Shown in pieces: positions 19,040-28,475 of a stretch of 64,000 nucleotides of DNA. Origin of the DNA: Haloplanus litoreus (GTDB lineage: Archaea; Halobacteriota; Halobacteria; Halobacteriales; Haloferacaceae); assembly GCF_042677945.1 (NCBI RefSeq), contig NZ_JBHUDN010000003.1, one strand, 5' to 3'. Position 1 is the stretch's first letter, and each line of letters begins with the position of its first letter. The translations under genes and the position numbers were made by a program. The notes beneath the pieces are model-generated. The model searched no databases and was not told the origin of the DNA. It saw only the letters and a program-made list of their open reading frames with translations.

Positions 19040-20003
19040 ATGGCCACTGACGAGTTCGACCTCAGCGAACCGGAACTCACCGCCGACGACGTCCTCGTCC
19101 TCGACGACGAGCGTTTCGTTCCCGACACGGTCGCCGTCGTGACGGGGGCGGCGTCGGGNNNNNNNNNNNNNNNNNNNNNNNNNNNNNNNNNNNNNNNNNN
19201 NNNNNNNNNNNNNNNNNNNNNNNNNNNNNNNNNNNNNNNNNCGCCTCACGGACGGCACCGTCGCGGAGAAGGCGGGCGGCGAGACGCCAGTGGACGGCCT
19301 CACCGTCGTCGGTGCCGACATCGACGAGGAGGGTCTCGACGGTACCGTGGACCTCGCGGGCGACGTCGGGACCGACGGGGAAGTGCTGCCGGTGTCGACG
19401 GACCTCACCGACGACGACGACGTGGCCGCGATGATCGACGCGGCGGCCGAACGGGGGAACCTGCGCTACGTCGCCAACATCGCCGGGATGCAACATATCG
19501 CCTCGATTCCCGAGTTCCCGATGGAGAAGTACGACCTGCTCCTCGACATCATGCTGCGGGCGCCGTTCCTGACCGCGAAACTCGCCATGCCCCACATCCG
19601 CGATACGGACGACGGCGAGGGCGCCATCGGCAACATGTCCTCGGTCCACGGCCGTTACGCGACCCAGGACAAGGCGGCGTACATCACGGCCAAGCACGGT
19701 CTCAACGGGCTGACCCGTTCCATCGCCGCCGAGGGCGCGGGCCGGGTCCGAGGGTTCTCCGTCAGCGTCGGCTACGTGCTCACGCCGCTGATGGTGAACC
19801 AGATCGAGGATACCGCCGCGGAACGAGGGATCTCCGAGCGGGAGGTGGTGGAGGACGTGATGCTCGGCCAGGCCCGCACGAAGGAGCCGATGACGCCCGC
19901 CGAGGTGGCGAACCTGTTCGTGTTCGGCTTCTCCGGACACAGCAAGCACCTCAACGGCGGCGACATGCTCTACGACGGCGGCTACTCCACGACGTACGAG
20001 TGA
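19040..20003 (+). CDS. SDR oxidoreductase, 3-hydroxybutyrate dehydrogenase-like, split by an assembly gap
   Basis: A short-chain dehydrogenase whose N-terminus (to VAVVTGAASG, the start of the glycine-rich NAD motif) is in one frame and whose remainder is in another. The 83 N at 19159-19241 lie between them, so the frame shift is caused by the estimated gap length, not by mutation. Downstream are the NIAGMQHIASIPEFPMEKYD segment, the catalytic Ser in NMSSVHG and YxxxK in AYITAKHG. The C-terminus has NGGDMLYDGGYS. The IAGMQHI and APFLTAKLAMPHI patterns are those of D-3-hydroxybutyrate dehydrogenases, suggesting ketone-body or polyhydroxybutyrate metabolism. Substrate assignment is by similarity only. 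Confidence 0.83.
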
Positions 20004-20080
20004 GCCGCCGCCGATACCCCACAGTACTGGAGTGAATCAAAGTCTGTATATCGGGGTCACCGTCTATAGGATGATACGAC

Positions 20081-20860
20081 ATGACTACCGTGAGCGTCAT
20101 CGGGTGTGGCCACATGGGGAGTGCCCTGGTAAAGGGACTCTCCGCGGCCGGCACCCACAGGGTGACCGCGTGTGATCTGGACACGGACGCCCTCGAAGCC
20201 GTCGAGCCGTACTGTGCCGAGACGACGACGGACGTGGCCGAGGCAGCGGCCGCGTCGGACGTGGTGATCGTCGCCGTGAAACCGGACGTGGTCGGCCCCG
20301 TCCTCGAGGAACTCGACCTCGCGCCGGAACAGACGCTGGTCACCATCGCCGCGGGCGTCCCGACGGACTACGTGGCGACCCACACCGACGCGACGGTGGT
20401 GCGGATCATGCCGAACCTCGCCGCCGAGACGCAGAACATGGCCGCGGCGGTGGCGTGGGACGAGGTGGACGAGGACGTGCGCGAACTCCTCGCGGACCTC
20501 GGCGAGTTCGTCGTCGTCGACGAGGACCTGATGGACGTGGCGACGGCGCTCAACGGCAGCGGCCCGGCCTTCGTCTACTATCTCATCAAGTCGATGCAGG
20601 AGGGCGCCGCCGCCGAGGGCATGGACCCGGACGACGCCCGGACGCTCGCGGCCCAGACGTTCAAGGGCGCCGCCGAGACGGTCCTCCGCTCGGAGGAGAG
20701 CCTCGACGATCTGATCGACGCCGTCGCGACCGAGGGCGGTACGACCATCGAGGGCATGCGGGTCCTGTGGGACAGCGACGCCGACGCCGCAGTGGCCGAC
20801 GCCGTACACGCGGCCGCCGACCGCTCGCGAGAACTGGCCGGCGCGTTCGACGATGAGTGA
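20081..20860 (+). CDS. proC: pyrroline-5-carboxylate reductase
   Basis: A 259-residue enzyme for the last step of proline synthesis (pyrroline-5-carboxylate to proline with NAD(P)H). The N-terminal Rossmann motif VIGCGHMGSALVKGL is clear. The C-terminal dimerisation domain holds the family signature: LNGSGPAFVYYLIKSM, then AAQTFKGAAETV and VATEGGTTIEGMRVL. A TGTATATC box lies at 20045-20052. The gene overlaps proB by eight bases, opening a compact proC-proB-proA operon. Confidence 0.96.
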   Translation: MTTVSVIGCGHMGSALVKGLSAAGTHRVTACDLDTDALEAVEPYCAETTTDVAEAAAASDVVIVAVKPDVVGPVLEELDLAPEQTLVTIAAGVPTDYVATHTDATVVRIMPNLAAETQNMAAAVAWDEVDEDVRELLADLGEFVVVDEDLMDVATALNGSGPAFVYYLIKSMQEGAAAEGMDPDDARTLAAQTFKGAAETVLRSEESLDDLIDAVATEGGTTIEGMRVLWDSDADAAVADAVHAAADRSRELAGAFDDE

Positions 20861-21692
20861 AGCCGTCGAACGGGAGGCGGTCGAGCACACCCGGCAGCTC
20901 GCGGCCGACGCCGACCGCGTCGTCGTCAAGGCCGGCACCAACTCGCTGACCGACGACGAGTCCAACCTCGACGACGCGAAACTCGACAAACTCGTCGACG
21001 ACGTCGAGGACCTGCTCTCGCGGGGCAAAGACGTGATCCTCGTCTCCTCGGGCGCCATCGGCGCCGGCCAGGGCCGCATCGACCACCCCACGGAGACGGT
21101 CGAGGAGTCACAGGCGCTCTCGACGGTCGGCCAGAGTCACCTGATGCGACGCTACACGGAGAGCTTCGAGCGCTACGGCCGGAAAGTCGCCCAGATCCTC
21201 CTGACGGAGCACGACCTGGAGGACCCCGAGCGGTTCACCAACTTCCGGAACACCATCGAGACGTTGCTGGACTGGGGTGTCGTTCCCATCATCAACGAGA
21301 ACGACGCCGTCGCGACCGAGGAGATTCGGATCGGCGACAACGACATGCTCTCTTCCTCCGTCGCCATCGGCGTCGACGTGGACCTGCTGGTGACGCTGAC
21401 CGACGTCGACGGCGTCTACACCGGCAACCCGAAGGACGACGCCGACGCGGAGCGCATCGAAGCCGTCGGGCGCAACTACGGCCGCGTCCAGGAACTCATC
21501 GCCGGCGGTTCGAGCGAGGGGATCGGATTCGGCGGCATCCGGACGAAGGTACAGGGTGCACGCGACGCGAGCGAACACGGGATCCCCGCCATCATCGCGG
21601 GGTCGGCCGAACCGGACGTTCTCGAACGAATCGCTACTGGGAAACCCGTGGGGACGATATTCGTTCCCGTGAACGGAGTCACCGATGACTGA
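20853..21692 (+). CDS. proB: glutamate 5-kinase
   Basis: A 279-residue amino-acid kinase that phosphorylates glutamate in the first step of proline synthesis. Motifs: RVVVKAGTNSLTDDE at the N-terminus, VSSGAIGAGQGRI, INENDAVATEEIRIGDNDMLSS and LTDVDGVYTGNP. It is shorter than E. coli ProB because the C-terminal PUA domain is absent, as in several archaea. This may alter proline feedback inhibition, but that is inference. Both ends overlap neighbours (proC and proA by eight bases each), which indicates tight co-translation. Confidence 0.95.
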   Translation: MSEAVEREAVEHTRQLAADADRVVVKAGTNSLTDDESNLDDAKLDKLVDDVEDLLSRGKDVILVSSGAIGAGQGRIDHPTETVEESQALSTVGQSHLMRRYTESFERYGRKVAQILLTEHDLEDPERFTNFRNTIETLLDWGVVPIINENDAVATEEIRIGDNDMLSSSVAIGVDVDLLVTLTDVDGVYTGNPKDDADAERIEAVGRNYGRVQELIAGGSSEGIGFGGIRTKVQGARDASEHGIPAIIAGSAEPDVLERIATGKPVGTIFVPVNGVTDD

Positions 21693-23022
21693 GCAAGCCA
21701 CCGAGCAGAAGGTTGCGGAGGCACAGACCGCCGCGCTGGAACTGGCGAAACTGGACGACGGGGTGCGGAGCGCCGCCCTCCACGACGTCGCCGATGCCAT
21801 CGAGGCGAACCACGAGCGCGTCCTCGAGGCCAACGCGAAGGACGTCGAGGAGGCCGAGGAACTCCTCGAAGCCGGGGAGTACAGTCGCGCGCTCGTCGAC
21901 CGCCTCGAACTCTCGGCGTCGAAACTCGACGACATCGCCGAGATGGTCCGTAGCGTCGCCGAGCAGGACGACCCGCTCGGCGAGACGCTGGAAGCGCGCC
22001 GCCTCGACGACGACCTGGAACTGTACAAGGTCGGCGTCCCCATCGGCGTCATCGGCACGGTGTTCGAATCCCGTCCCGACGCCCTGGTGCAAATCGCCGC
22101 ACTCAGCCTCAAGTCCGGCAACGCGGTGATCCTGAAAGGCGGGAGCGAGGCCAGTCACTCCAACCGCGTGCTGTACGAACTCGTCCGCGAGGCGACGGCC
22201 GACGTGCCCGACGGGTGGGCACAGCTCATCGAGGCCCGGGAGGACGTGACGACGTTGCTCGGGATGGACGACGCCGTCGACCTCCTCATGCCTCGTGGGA
22301 GCTCGGAGTTCGTCAGCTACATCCAGAACAACACGAGCATCCCCGTCCTCGGCCACACCGAGGGCGTGTGTCACGTCTTCGTCGACAGCGAGGCCGACCT
22401 GTCGATGGCCGAGGACGTCGCCTTCGACGCGAAGGTGCAGTATCCCGCGGTCTGTAACGCCGTCGAGACACTGCTCGTCCACGAAGCTGTCGCCGAGGAC
22501 TTCCTGCCGGCGATGGTCGACCGCTACCGCGACGCCGACGTGACGCTCCGTGGCGACGCGGGGACCCGCGACGTCGTCGACGTCGACCCGGCGACCGACG
22601 AGGACTGGAAGACGGAGTACGGCGACCTCGAACTCTCGATCAAGGTGGTCGACTCCCTGACGGCGGCCATCGACCACATCAACGCCCACGGATCGAAGCA
22701 CACGGAGTCCATCGTCACCGAGGACGCCGACCGCGCGGGAACGTTCATGCGGAGCATCGACGCCGCGAGCGTGTTCCACAACGCCTCGACGCGGTTCGCG
22801 GACGGCTACCGCTACGGACTCGGTGCCGAAGTCGGCATCAGCACGGGCAAAATCCACGCCCGCGGCCCCGTCGGTCTGGAGGGCCTGACGACGTACAAGT
22901 ACCACCTCGAGGGCGACGGCCAGCTCGTCGCCACCTACTCCGGCGAGAACGCGAAACCCTACCTCCACGAGGAGTTCGCTGGCGAGTGGAACCCCGGACA
23001 CCGGTCCGGCACCGGGGAGTGA
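21685..23022 (+). CDS. proA: glutamate-5-semialdehyde dehydrogenase
   Basis: A 445-residue aldehyde-dehydrogenase superfamily enzyme that reduces gamma-glutamyl phosphate to glutamate semialdehyde. Seen: KVGVPIGVIGTVFESRPDALVQ, LKGGSEASHSN, the Cys nucleophile region VQYPAVCNAVETLLVH, and NASTRFADGYRYGLGAEVGIST near the C-terminus. These match ProA. It is the last gene of the proC-proB-proA operon. The ATG at 21685 overlaps the proB end by eight bases. The following gene is convergent. Confidence 0.95.
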   Translation: MTEQATEQKVAEAQTAALELAKLDDGVRSAALHDVADAIEANHERVLEANAKDVEEAEELLEAGEYSRALVDRLELSASKLDDIAEMVRSVAEQDDPLGETLEARRLDDDLELYKVGVPIGVIGTVFESRPDALVQIAALSLKSGNAVILKGGSEASHSNRVLYELVREATADVPDGWAQLIEAREDVTTLLGMDDAVDLLMPRGSSEFVSYIQNNTSIPVLGHTEGVCHVFVDSEADLSMAEDVAFDAKVQYPAVCNAVETLLVHEAVAEDFLPAMVDRYRDADVTLRGDAGTRDVVDVDPATDEDWKTEYGDLELSIKVVDSLTAAIDHINAHGSKHTESIVTEDADRAGTFMRSIDAASVFHNASTRFADGYRYGLGAEVGISTGKIHARGPVGLEGLTTYKYHLEGDGQLVATYSGENAKPYLHEEFAGEWNPGHRSGTGE

Positions 23023-23063
23023 CGGTGGCTGGCCGGGCGTCCGGCCGCGCGCCGGCCACCCGT

Positions 23064-24932
23064 TCACGACGTGCAGTATTCGATGGCGTCGCGGACAGCC
23101 TGCCGTCGGCCGATGAACGTCAGGTGATCGCCACGCTGGATCGTGTCGTCCCGATGGGGGAGACGGGTGGTCGTATCGCGACTGATCACGGCGAGGTGGC
23201 AGCCATCCGGGAGTTCGTCGGTCAGTTCCGCGACCGTCTTGCCGGCGTGGGCCGCCGAGGTGACGACGACTTCTTGGACGTCGCCGTCGCGGTCGAGTTC
23301 CGTCATCCACTGTGAGATGCCGGGTCGTTCGATGACGTTGTCCATCGACCAGGCGACCGACATCGCAGTCGAAATCGCCTCCACGTCGAGGTCGTCGAAC
23401 GCGTCGAGGTTCGACGGGTCGGTCACCCGCGCCACGACCGTTTCGACGCCGTAGGTATTCTTCGCGAGTTGGCTGACCAAGAGGTTCGCGTCGTCGTCCG
23501 CCGTCGTTACGGCGACCACCTTCGCGTTCTCGACGCCGGCCCGTTCGAGGACGTCCGTCTGGGTGCCGTCACCACGGTGGACGGTGAACCCCTTCGAACG
23601 CTGCGCCTCGACAACCTCCGCGTCGGGATCGACGATCACTACGTCCTCCCCACGGGCGTCGAGTCGCTCCGCGAGTTCCGTCCCGACCCGGCCGCCACCG
23701 ACGATCAGCGCACGCATCGGAATCACGTCGAGTACCTGTGCGACGTGGCGCGCCAAACCTCCTTCGAAGACGACGGTCGCGAAGATGACGAGAAAGACCG
23801 TGCCGACGAGTATCGTCGCCGCCTCGGGACGCTCGGGCTGGAGTTCGAGCGCGAACAGCGTCGCCACGCTGGCGGGGATGATGCCGCGGGGCCCGACTGC
23901 GCTGACGAAGAGGCGTTCGCGCAGCGTCAACCGGTCGCCGCGAGTACAGAGCAACACGACCGCGGGACGGACGACACCGGCGACGAGGACGACGGTGACG
24001 ACGCCGCCGACGCCCAGCGCGAGGAGGTCACGGATGGACAGCAGCGACGCGAGCGTGACGAACACGAACGAGATGACGAGTAACGAGACGTCACCCTTGA
24101 ACTGCTCGATGGTATCCCGGTACGGGATATCGGTGTTACCGAGGACGAACCCGCCCGCCGCGGCCGCGGCGATGCCCGCTTCAGAGGCACCCACCTCGGC
24201 CCCAAGCACCTCCGCGAGTCCGTACATCGCCACCGACGACACGACAACCATGAGTCGCGCGTGCTGTGGCGCGTTCTCGACCGCCTGCGGACCGTACCGG
24301 AGGACGATCCAGAGGGCGACGGCGACGGCCCCACCGACGAACACGCCGAGGCCGAACCGAAGGAGGAATTCCCACGCTACCACCGGAAGTCCACGCGACG
24401 ACAGCAGGACGTACTCGAAGGTGACGATGGCCAGAATCGCGGCGGTGACGTCGTTGACGACACCCTCGGTCTCCAGCGTCGATGCGACCCGCTCGCGAAC
24501 GGGAACCACGTTCATGATCGGCGTGATCACGGTCGGGCCGGTCGCGACGAGCAACGAGCCGATGAGGAGGGAGAGATCCCACGACACGTCGAGGACGAAC
24601 CGAACGATCACGGCCGTGGCGACGAGCGAGAGCGCCGCCCCCAGGGTGACGAGACGGAGCGTCTCCCGGTGGGCGGTGCGGATCCGCTCGATCCGCAGGT
24701 GGAACGCACCTTCGAAGACGATGACGGCGACGCTCAGGCCCACGATGGCCCGGAGCGCGGGACCGAACATGGCCGGTCTGACGACGCCGAGACCCTCGGG
24801 TCCCACGAGGACGCCGGCCGTAATCAGAAAGATCACGCTCGGAATCCGCATCCAGTCCGCGAGAACCTGTGCGGCGGTACCTATCCCCATGATCGTCACG
24901 ACCACGGCGACGATGTCGACGGCGGCAGTCAT
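23064..24932 (-). CDS. CPA-type cation:proton antiporter with RCK domains
   Basis: A 622-residue protein. About a dozen membrane helices (residues 1-395) include LLVATGPTVITPIMNVV and EGVVNDVTAAILAIVTFEY, the NhaP/CPA1-type transport-site region with the ND pair. A cytoplasmic TrkA-N domain follows (LIVGGGRVGTELAERLDARGEDVVIVDPD, from about residue 405), then a TrkA-C domain from about residue 545. The architecture suggests Na+/H+ or K+/H+ exchange gated by nucleotides, important for ion balance in a halophile. The specific ion is not determinable. It converges on proA. Confidence 0.9.
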   Translation of the reverse strand: MTAAVDIVAVVVTIMGIGTAAQVLADWMRIPSVIFLITAGVLVGPEGLGVVRPAMFGPALRAIVGLSVAVIVFEGAFHLRIERIRTAHRETLRLVTLGAALSLVATAVIVRFVLDVSWDLSLLIGSLLVATGPTVITPIMNVVPVRERVASTLETEGVVNDVTAAILAIVTFEYVLLSSRGLPVVAWEFLLRFGLGVFVGGAVAVALWIVLRYGPQAVENAPQHARLMVVVSSVAMYGLAEVLGAEVGASEAGIAAAAAGGFVLGNTDIPYRDTIEQFKGDVSLLVISFVFVTLASLLSIRDLLALGVGGVVTVVLVAGVVRPAVVLLCTRGDRLTLRERLFVSAVGPRGIIPASVATLFALELQPERPEAATILVGTVFLVIFATVVFEGGLARHVAQVLDVIPMRALIVGGGRVGTELAERLDARGEDVVIVDPDAEVVEAQRSKGFTVHRGDGTQTDVLERAGVENAKVVAVTTADDDANLLVSQLAKNTYGVETVVARVTDPSNLDAFDDLDVEAISTAMSVAWSMDNVIERPGISQWMTELDRDGDVQEVVVTSAAHAGKTVAELTDELPDGCHLAVISRDTTTRLPHRDDTIQRGDHLTFIGRRQAVRDAIEYCTS

Positions 24933-25034
24933 GTCGAACGCTCCACCGGTACGCGGTCGAGCCGGGACGTCATGTGTGCCTGTCGACTACCGAGGAGACG
25001 CTCCTACCAAGTGCCTTCGTGTCTGTCGCGGGGG

Positions 25035-25727
25035 TCACCGCTCTCGGTCCAGAAGGTCGACGAGTCGCTCTCGATACAGGTAGCCGGCGAGCGATAGCGC
25101 CGTGACGACCACGAACAACACGCCGGCCCCGCGGAGGTTGCCGTCCGCCAGGAGGGAGCCGAACACGTTGACGACGAAGAAGGCTGGCGCCCGCCCGACG
25201 ACGGCGACCAGGACGAGTTTCCGCAGAGGAATGGGCGTCAGCCCGCCGACGAAACAGAGCGCGTCGTCGGGGAGGCCGGGGATCAGAAAGAGGACGAAGA
25301 GCGCGAGGAGGCCGCGCCGTTCGACGAAGGCGTCGAAACGCTCCAGAACGTCCGCGTACACCATCCGCTCGACGTAAGCGCGCCCGAAGCGACGCGACAG
25401 CCAGAAGGCGAGTGCGCTCCCGAGACCGATACCGATCATGTTGTACAGCGTGCCCCACCACGGCCCGAAGAGGTAGCCGGCGACGGCGGCGAGTACCTGT
25501 CCCGGAACGGGTGCCAGCACGACCTGAAGCGTCTGGAGGAGAACCAACGCGAGCGGCGCCCACGCGCCGAATCCACGGACGTAGGCCCGCGCCGCCGCCG
25601 CGTCGGTCACGAACGACAACTGCTCGTGCAGGACGGTGGTCAGCCCAAGAAACAGCAGTCCCCCCACGACGAGGTGGACGAGGACCCGATTCCGCGCCCG
25701 TGTCGACGCGAACAGCCGCACGGTCAC
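25035..25727 (-). CDS. TVP38/TMEM64 family (SNARE-associated/DedA-like) membrane protein
   Basis: A 230-residue polytopic membrane protein. The hallmark segments are LAPVPGQVLAAVAGYLFGPWWGTLYNMIGIGLGSALAFWLSRRFG (in two parts) and LFLIPGLPDDALCFVGGLT. This VTT/DedA domain is found in lipid scramblases and in proteins of membrane homeostasis. The substrate in archaea is unknown. The start chosen, MTVRLFASTRARNRV at 25727, gives the standard length. The antiporter gene follows 102 bp downstream in the same direction, but no operon link is evident. Confidence 0.85.
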   Translation of the reverse strand: MTVRLFASTRARNRVLVHLVVGGLLFLGLTTVLHEQLSFVTDAAAARAYVRGFGAWAPLALVLLQTLQVVLAPVPGQVLAAVAGYLFGPWWGTLYNMIGIGLGSALAFWLSRRFGRAYVERMVYADVLERFDAFVERRGLLALFVLFLIPGLPDDALCFVGGLTPIPLRKLVLVAVVGRAPAFFVVNVFGSLLADGNLRGAGVLFVVVTALSLAGYLYRERLVDLLDRER

Positions 25728-25794
25728 GACCGGACGTCCTCCCCCGGTCGAGCGGCGTGGCCGGGCGTGACGTCCCGGTCACGGATCGGGGGCG

Positions 25795-26217
25795 TCAGGC
25801 CCGTCCCACGCTCGTTTCGAGGTCCGTCCCGGTGTCGAGGTTCTCGGCGACGGGACAGCGCTCCTCGACGTCGGCCAGCCAGGCCGCCAGGGCCTCGTCG
25901 TCCGCGTCGGCGTCGACGGTGACGTCGACCCGGATGGTCTGGAATCCCGAGCGTGGCTCCGTCGCCTCTCCCTTGTACTTCGCCGTATCGATGTCGCCCG
26001 AGACGTGCACGTCGATGTCGCGGATCACGATGCCGTGATCCTTGGCGACGAGGTGGCCGATGACGTTCATACACGCCGCCAGCGACCCGAGCAAGTACTC
26101 GAGTGGGCTGGCCTCCTTGCCGACGACGAACTCCGCGTCCGCCGTCTCGATGTGCGTGCTCTTCGGTCCCCGACTGTGGCCGGTGATTTCGATGGTCGTC
26201 ATGGAATCCCGCGACAT
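25795..26217 (-). CDS. OsmC family protein
   Basis: A 140-residue protein of the OsmC/Ohr family of hydroperoxide-reducing enzymes. The first conserved Cys is in EYLLGSLAACMNVIGH and the second in WLADVEERCPVAENL. These form the thiol pair used against organic peroxides, so a peroxidase role in oxidative stress is likely. Start choice: a minus-strand AAATTATG element at about 26241-26249 is centred 27-28 bp from the ATG at 26217, favouring that start over the internal ATG at 26202. Confidence 0.87.
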   Translation of the reverse strand: MSRDSMTTIEITGHSRGPKSTHIETADAEFVVGKEASPLEYLLGSLAACMNVIGHLVAKDHGIVIRDIDVHVSGDIDTAKYKGEATEPRSGFQTIRVDVTVDADADDEALAAWLADVEERCPVAENLDTGTDLETSVGRA

Positions 26218-26302
26218 ACACGAACATCTTACCAGAAGTACATAATTTGGGTGGTCAGTCCCCGGCCGGAGGACTCCCGCGGCCTCCGACGGGGGTGGAC
26301 AG

Positions 26303-27274
26303 CTACGCCGTCCCGCTCTCCGGATCGTTCACCGGGTTCTGGGGGTCGTCACCCTGCAGGATTCCCAGAAGGTCTTCGGTCACCGTTCGCCGCATCGTCT
26401 CCATCGACTCCGTGGAGTACCAGGCCACGTGTGGCGTGTAGACGATAGCCTCGTGGTCGAACGGTGGGGTGGTGTCCGGAGGTTCCTCCGGGAGGACGTC
26501 GAGTCCCGCGCCGGCGATTTCCCCCGCTTCGAGAGCATCCTCGAGGGCGTCGACGTCGACCAGCGGTCCCCGTGCCGTGTTGACGAGGATGGCGTCCTCC
26601 CGCATCGTCTCGAACGCGGACTCGTCGAAGAGGTGGTGGGTCTCCTCCGTGAGCGGTGCGTGGACCGACACGTACTTCGAGCGGGCGAGCAGGTCCTCCA
26701 GCGTGACTTTCTCGGCACCCGTCGCCTCGATGTCGGCCGCGTCGACGTAGGGATCGTAGACGAGGACGTCGAGGTCGAAGCCGTCGACGAGTTCCAACAG
26801 GCGTCGCGGGAGTTTCCCGAATCCGACGAGCCCCAGCGTCGACCCGGTGAACCGGTGGATCGGCTTGCCGCCGGTCCAGTCCCACTCACCGCCCTTGATG
26901 GTCCGGTCGTAGCTCGGAATCTTGCGGATGCACGAGAGCAGGAGCGCAAGCGCGTGAGTCGGAACCTCCTCGACGCAGTAGTCGGGAACGTTCACTACAT
27001 GGACCCCGTGGTCGGACGCGGCATCGAGGTCGATGGAATCGACGCCGATGCCGTAGCGCCCGACCGCCTGCAGGTCGGGGAGGGCGTCGAACACCTCGCG
27101 AGTGATCTCCGCGTACTGGACCAGCATGGCGTCGGCGTCCTCGGCGACGTCGATCACCTCGTCCGGCGTCCGGGCGTACTCGCTACGGAGTTCGACGTCG
27201 GCGCCGTCGAGGGCGGTGGATTCTATCGACAGGTCGGGGAAGTCGTGGTCGGTGACGACGATCCGATGGGTCAT
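26303..27274 (-). CDS. D-2-hydroxyacid dehydrogenase (CtBP-like)
   Basis: A 323-residue NAD-dependent dehydrogenase of the D-isomer 2-hydroxyacid family. NAD motif LGLVGFGKLPRRLLELVDGF; catalytic Arg in LVNTARGPLVDVDAL; Glu region LDVLPEEPPD; and His in VYTPHVAWYS. The canonical GxGxxG is altered to GFGKLP. The pattern VHVVNVPDYCVEEVPTHALALLL is typical of the C-terminal-binding-protein subfamily. The substrate is not fixed (phosphoglycerate, hydroxypyruvate or another 2-keto acid). A minus-strand TTTATG at about 27300-27305 supports the ATG at 27274. Confidence 0.86.
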   Translation of the reverse strand: MTHRIVVTDHDFPDLSIESTALDGADVELRSEYARTPDEVIDVAEDADAMLVQYAEITREVFDALPDLQAVGRYGIGVDSIDLDAASDHGVHVVNVPDYCVEEVPTHALALLLSCIRKIPSYDRTIKGGEWDWTGGKPIHRFTGSTLGLVGFGKLPRRLLELVDGFDLDVLVYDPYVDAADIEATGAEKVTLEDLLARSKYVSVHAPLTEETHHLFDESAFETMREDAILVNTARGPLVDVDALEDALEAGEIAGAGLDVLPEEPPDTTPPFDHEAIVYTPHVAWYSTESMETMRRTVTEDLLGILQGDDPQNPVNDPESGTA

Positions 27275-27322
27275 CGTTCGGCGAAGCACACGGGGACCAC
27301 ATAAACGTCTCGACGATGCCCC

Positions 27323-28105
27323 TCAGTCCTCGACGAACGCGTCGACGAGGCGAGCGCGCTCCTCGGTCGCGAACTGCTCCCACCAGACCTCGGCCTCGTA
27401 CTCGCGAGCGGTGTCGAGGTCCGGCGCGTTCACAGCGGAGTTGATCGCGCGTTTCGAGTTCTTTACCGCCTGCCGCCCGGTGTTCCGGATGGCGTCGACG
27501 AGTTCGTCCACGCAGTCGTCGAGCGCAGACCGCGGGACGACGTGGTTGAGAAAGCCGGCGTCGTGGGCCTCGTCGGCGTCGACCATCCCGGCGGTGTAGA
27601 CCAGTTCCTTCAGCTTGGCCTCGCCGATCAACTGCGCGACTCGGTAGGTCGATCCGCCGCTCGGAATCTGTCCGATGTCCGTCGTCGGGACGCCGAACTC
27701 GGCGTCGTCGACGGCGACCCGCAGATCACAGAACGCCGCGAGGATGAGACCACCGCCGACGCAGTACCCGTTGATCTTGGCGACGGTCGGGCAGTGCAGG
27801 TCGTAGAGCCGTCGGTAGACGTCCTCGTAGAGGATCCGCTGGCGGTCCTTCTGCCGGGGGTCGTGGGCCTCGGCATCCCCGGCGTACTGGTCGATGTCCG
27901 CCCCGGCACAGAAGGCGTCCGTCCCCTCCCCGGTGATAACCGTCACGTCCACGTCGCGGTCGAGTCCGATCTCCGCGAACGCCCGGGCCAGATCCAGATA
28001 CACGGCGGTGCTCAGCGCGTTGTACTTCTCGGGTCGGTGGAGGGTGACCGTCGCGACGCCGTCCGAGACGTCGACGGAGATGCTCTCGTACGCTTCGTAT
28101 GCCAT
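27323..28105 (-). CDS. enoyl-CoA hydratase/isomerase family protein
   Basis: A 260-residue crotonase-fold enzyme. The oxyanion-hole segments FCAGADIDQYAG and GYCVGGGLILAAFCDLRVA are present. At the position where hydratases have Glu in FGxPE, this protein reads FGVPTTDIGQIPSGGS. The first catalytic Glu therefore appears replaced by Thr, and the reaction may not be classical water addition. Neighbours are acyl-CoA and 2-hydroxyacid enzymes, which fits acyl-CoA catabolism. A CTTTAC box lies about 27 bp before the ATG at 28105. Confidence 0.85.
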   Translation of the reverse strand: MAYEAYESISVDVSDGVATVTLHRPEKYNALSTAVYLDLARAFAEIGLDRDVDVTVITGEGTDAFCAGADIDQYAGDAEAHDPRQKDRQRILYEDVYRRLYDLHCPTVAKINGYCVGGGLILAAFCDLRVAVDDAEFGVPTTDIGQIPSGGSTYRVAQLIGEAKLKELVYTAGMVDADEAHDAGFLNHVVPRSALDDCVDELVDAIRNTGRQAVKNSKRAINSAVNAPDLDTAREYEAEVWWEQFATEERARLVDAFVED

Positions 28106-28176
28106 AGGGGAGGACGCACACGCCGAGTCGTAAAGTTACGGCCAGGTGCGACGGCATCCGATCCGCCCGGCTCGGA

Positions 28177-28386
28177 TCAGTCTCGGCTCGTGTCGATACC
28201 GAGCGCCTCGTTCACGCCACAGAAACAGGTCACGGCGTTGAGTCCGAAGCCGAGGGCACCCGCTGCGGCGAGGAGGCCGATCGCTCGTTTCCCCCGTTCG
28301 AAGGCACGAATCGAGACGACGGTCAGGAGGGCGGCGAGCAGCGTCCGCACGAGGCGGTCACGGCCGCCGACGTTCTTCTCGACCAT
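28177..28386 (-). CDS. DUF2892 (YgaP-type) small membrane protein
   Basis: A 69-residue protein starting MVEKNVGGRDRLVRTLLAALLTVVS, followed by a second helix near LLAAAGALGFGLNAVTCFCGVNEALG. The NVGxxDRxxR start and two hydrophobic helices are the DUF2892 pattern, often linked to rhodanese or sulfur proteins. The CFCG cysteines after helix two are typical of the family. It is divergent from the JAMM gene. Function is unknown. Confidence 0.8.
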   Translation of the reverse strand: MVEKNVGGRDRLVRTLLAALLTVVSIRAFERGKRAIGLLAAAGALGFGLNAVTCFCGVNEALGIDTSRD

Positions 28387-28475
28387 ATCTCACGGTCGGG
28401 ATCGAGCGGCATGTACGTTCCGCCCACGGGGCGATCACCCGGAATCCTTAGAAGGAAACGGCACCCAGTTGGAGT

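Noticed and set aside
18750..19142. 130-aa plus-strand frame upstream of the SDR gene
   Set aside because: Low-complexity Arg/Ser/Pro/Thr-rich product that runs through the SDR promoter and start; no support.
19159..19241. SDR gene as a frameshifted pseudogene
   Set aside because: The shift falls exactly at a run of N, so gap length explains it.
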